From positions 1 through 7,581 of the forward strand of contig JAAZBY010000249.1 in assembly GCA_012513595.1 (NCBI GenBank): a stretch of 7,581 bases of DNA, written 5' to 3'. The notes beneath the pieces are model-generated. The model searched no databases. It was given only the letters and a program-made list of their open reading frames with translations, and was not told the DNA's origin. The position numbers and the translations under genes are program-made. Source of the stretch: Chloroflexota bacterium (lineage in GTDB: Bacteria > Chloroflexota > Anaerolineae > UBA1429). This document shows, one piece after another, positions 6,366-7,581 of this stretch. How positions within the stretch are numbered: position 1 is the stretch's first letter; every line of letters starts with the position of its first letter.

Positions 6366-7556
6366 TCAGGCGGCGTCCTGGGCGAGCAGCTCGCCGCCCA
6401 GCATCACAGCCCTGGGCAGCAGCGTCGTCGGATCGAGCACCACAAGGTCCGCGGCCAACCCAGGGGCCAGCCGGCCCACGCGCTGCTGGGCCCCGATGAT
6501 GCGGGCAGGGGTCTCGGTGGCCATGCGCAGCGCGTCCACCAGGGGGAAGCCAACCACCTGCACGACCTGCTGTACGCACAGGGCCACCGTGCTGATCGAC
6601 CCGGCAAAGGCGGCGCGATCTTCGGTGACGGCCACGCCCGACCCCTCTTCGACGATGGCCTGGATCCCGGCCAGGTCATAGACGCCGGGCCCCAGGCCCG
6701 AGGCGCGCATGGCATCGCTCACCAGGGCGAGCCGCTCGGCCCCCTTCATCCGGTAGGCCATCTTCATCAGGCTGCTGGGCAGGTGATACCCGTCGGCGAT
6801 GATCTCGGCGGTCAGGCCGTCCTCCACCAGGGCCGCCTCGAGCATCCCAGAGTACCGCTTGGGGCCGATGCGCCGCAGCATCGACATGCTGCTCCACAGG
6901 TGGGTGATATGGCGCAGACCCGCCTGCATCGCCTCACACACCTGGGCATAGAGGGCGTCCGAGTGCCCACCGCAGACGAGCACGCCGCGCGCGCTCAGGT
7001 CACGGATCAGGTCCATGGCGCCCTCGCGTTCGGGGGCCAACGTCACGCGCGCCAGCCGGTCGCTGTACCCGAGCAGCCTCTCGCGCTCCGCCGGCGTGGG
7101 CATGCGCAAGAGATCGCGGTTGTGCGCCCCGGCCTGCTCCAGGCTGAACAGCGGCCCCTCCATGTGGATGCCGAGGGCATGCGCCTCGCCAGGGCCTGGC
7201 GCCGCCATCACCTCGCCGATGGCGTCAAAGGCACGCCACAGCTCGGGGAACGGGGCGCTGGCCGTGGTGGGCAGGTAACTCGTGGTGCCAACCCGCGCCA
7301 GCCGCCGGCCCACGGCGCGCACCGCGTCGACGGTCCCATCGGTGCTATCGGCGCCATCCCCGCCATGGACATGGATATCGACGTAGCCGGGGCAGATGAG
7401 CCCTCCGTGCGCGTCAATGCGCTCTACCTCGGCCGGGAGGCCCAGACGATCGAGGGTCCCCACGTCAACGATGCGCCCGCCCTCCACGAGGACGGCACCA
7501 CCGCGGGCGATGATGCGGGTGGGCGTGTAGATGGGCCCATTCAGGACAGCCTTCAT
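6366..7556 (-). CDS. nagA: N-acetylglucosamine-6-phosphate deacetylase (NagA-like amidohydrolase)
   Basis: Cytoplasmic metal-dependent deacetylase that converts N-acetylglucosamine 6-phosphate to glucosamine 6-phosphate and acetate, feeding amino-sugar carbon into glycolysis and recycling cell-wall sugars. 396 residues, the usual family length. The amidohydrolase barrel shows PGYVDIHVHGGDG (56-68; H62 and H64), the metal-ligand glutamate in HMEGP (E133), VTLAPE (171-176), GGHSD (H198), THL (H219), ADGYHLP (254-260) and the catalytic aspartate in LVSDAMR (D281). E133, H198, H219 and D281 match the spacing of the E. coli ligand and catalytic residues. The usual HLFNAM/HLYNAM is HLWSSM here (219-224), so a related N-acetyl-sugar phosphate is possible. 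ATG 7556 has GGGAGG (7565-7560) three bases upstream. It is probably the first gene seen of an operon with the DUF1848 gene. Confidence 0.9.
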   Translation of the reverse strand: MKAVLNGPIYTPTRIIARGGAVLVEGGRIVDVGTLDRLGLPAEVERIDAHGGLICPGYVDIHVHGGDGADSTDGTVDAVRAVGRRLARVGTTSYLPTTASAPFPELWRAFDAIGEVMAAPGPGEAHALGIHMEGPLFSLEQAGAHNRDLLRMPTPAERERLLGYSDRLARVTLAPEREGAMDLIRDLSARGVLVCGGHSDALYAQVCEAMQAGLRHITHLWSSMSMLRRIGPKRYSGMLEAALVEDGLTAEIIADGYHLPSSLMKMAYRMKGAERLALVSDAMRASGLGPGVYDLAGIQAIVEEGSGVAVTEDRAAFAGSISTVALCVQQVVQVVGFPLVDALRMATETPARIIGAQQRVGRLAPGLAADLVVLDPTTLLPRAVMLGGELLAQDAA

Positions 7557-7581
7557 GATCCTCCCTTACAGTCGCCGATGA

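Noticed and set aside
7566..7581. End of another minus-strand gene (TAA at 7568-7566) upstream of nagA
   Set aside because: Only about a dozen coding bases would lie in the window, so the stop codon cannot be distinguished from chance.

Overview
The window holds five genes, all on the minus strand, so transcription runs from right to left. GC content is high and the spacing is compact. The gene families (YkoE-type ECF transporter, actinobacterial/Chloroflexi-type alpha-glucan phosphorylase of about 850 residues, NagA, DUF1848) and the style of the phosphorylase N-terminus suggest a GC-rich bacterium, perhaps Chloroflexota. That assignment is an inference and is not firm.

In order of transcription: (1) nagA-like N-acetylglucosamine-6-phosphate deacetylase (7556-6366), followed after 27 bases by (2) a DUF1848 protein with a C-terminal cysteine cluster (6338-5493). 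Next comes a short intergenic stretch with a perfect TATAAT promoter and an 18-bp dyad, then (3) a GT35 alpha-glucan phosphorylase (5367-2803). About 260 non-coding bases follow, and then an ECF-transporter operon: (4) an integral-membrane S component (2541-1168) and (5) a double ATPase (from 1165, cut off by the left edge inside its second ATPase domain). The missing T component would be expected just beyond the left edge.

The most interesting part is the ECF operon and its leader. The 260-base leader contains an element whose 3' half closely resembles the molybdenum-cofactor (Moco) riboswitch, followed by a textbook intrinsic terminator and a hairpin that excludes it. The S component belongs to the YkoE family, usually assigned to hydroxymethylpyrimidine/thiamine. 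Here it carries an extra seventh membrane helix and about 230 extracytoplasmic residues, arranged as two tandem repeats that look like cysteine-free sulfite-oxidase/molybdopterin-binding folds. No thiamine riboswitch is visible. Together these suggest an ECF importer for a molybdopterin- or molybdenum-related compound with its own surface substrate-binding domain, which would be a new substrate for this transporter class. The substrate is a hypothesis; the domain fusion, the repeat and the leader structures are read directly from the sequence.

The rest is metabolic: amino-sugar catabolism (NagA), glycogen or maltodextrin phosphorolysis (GlgP), and a poorly understood iron-sulfur-type protein (DUF1848). 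The long plus-strand reading frames are GC-driven shadows of these genes.
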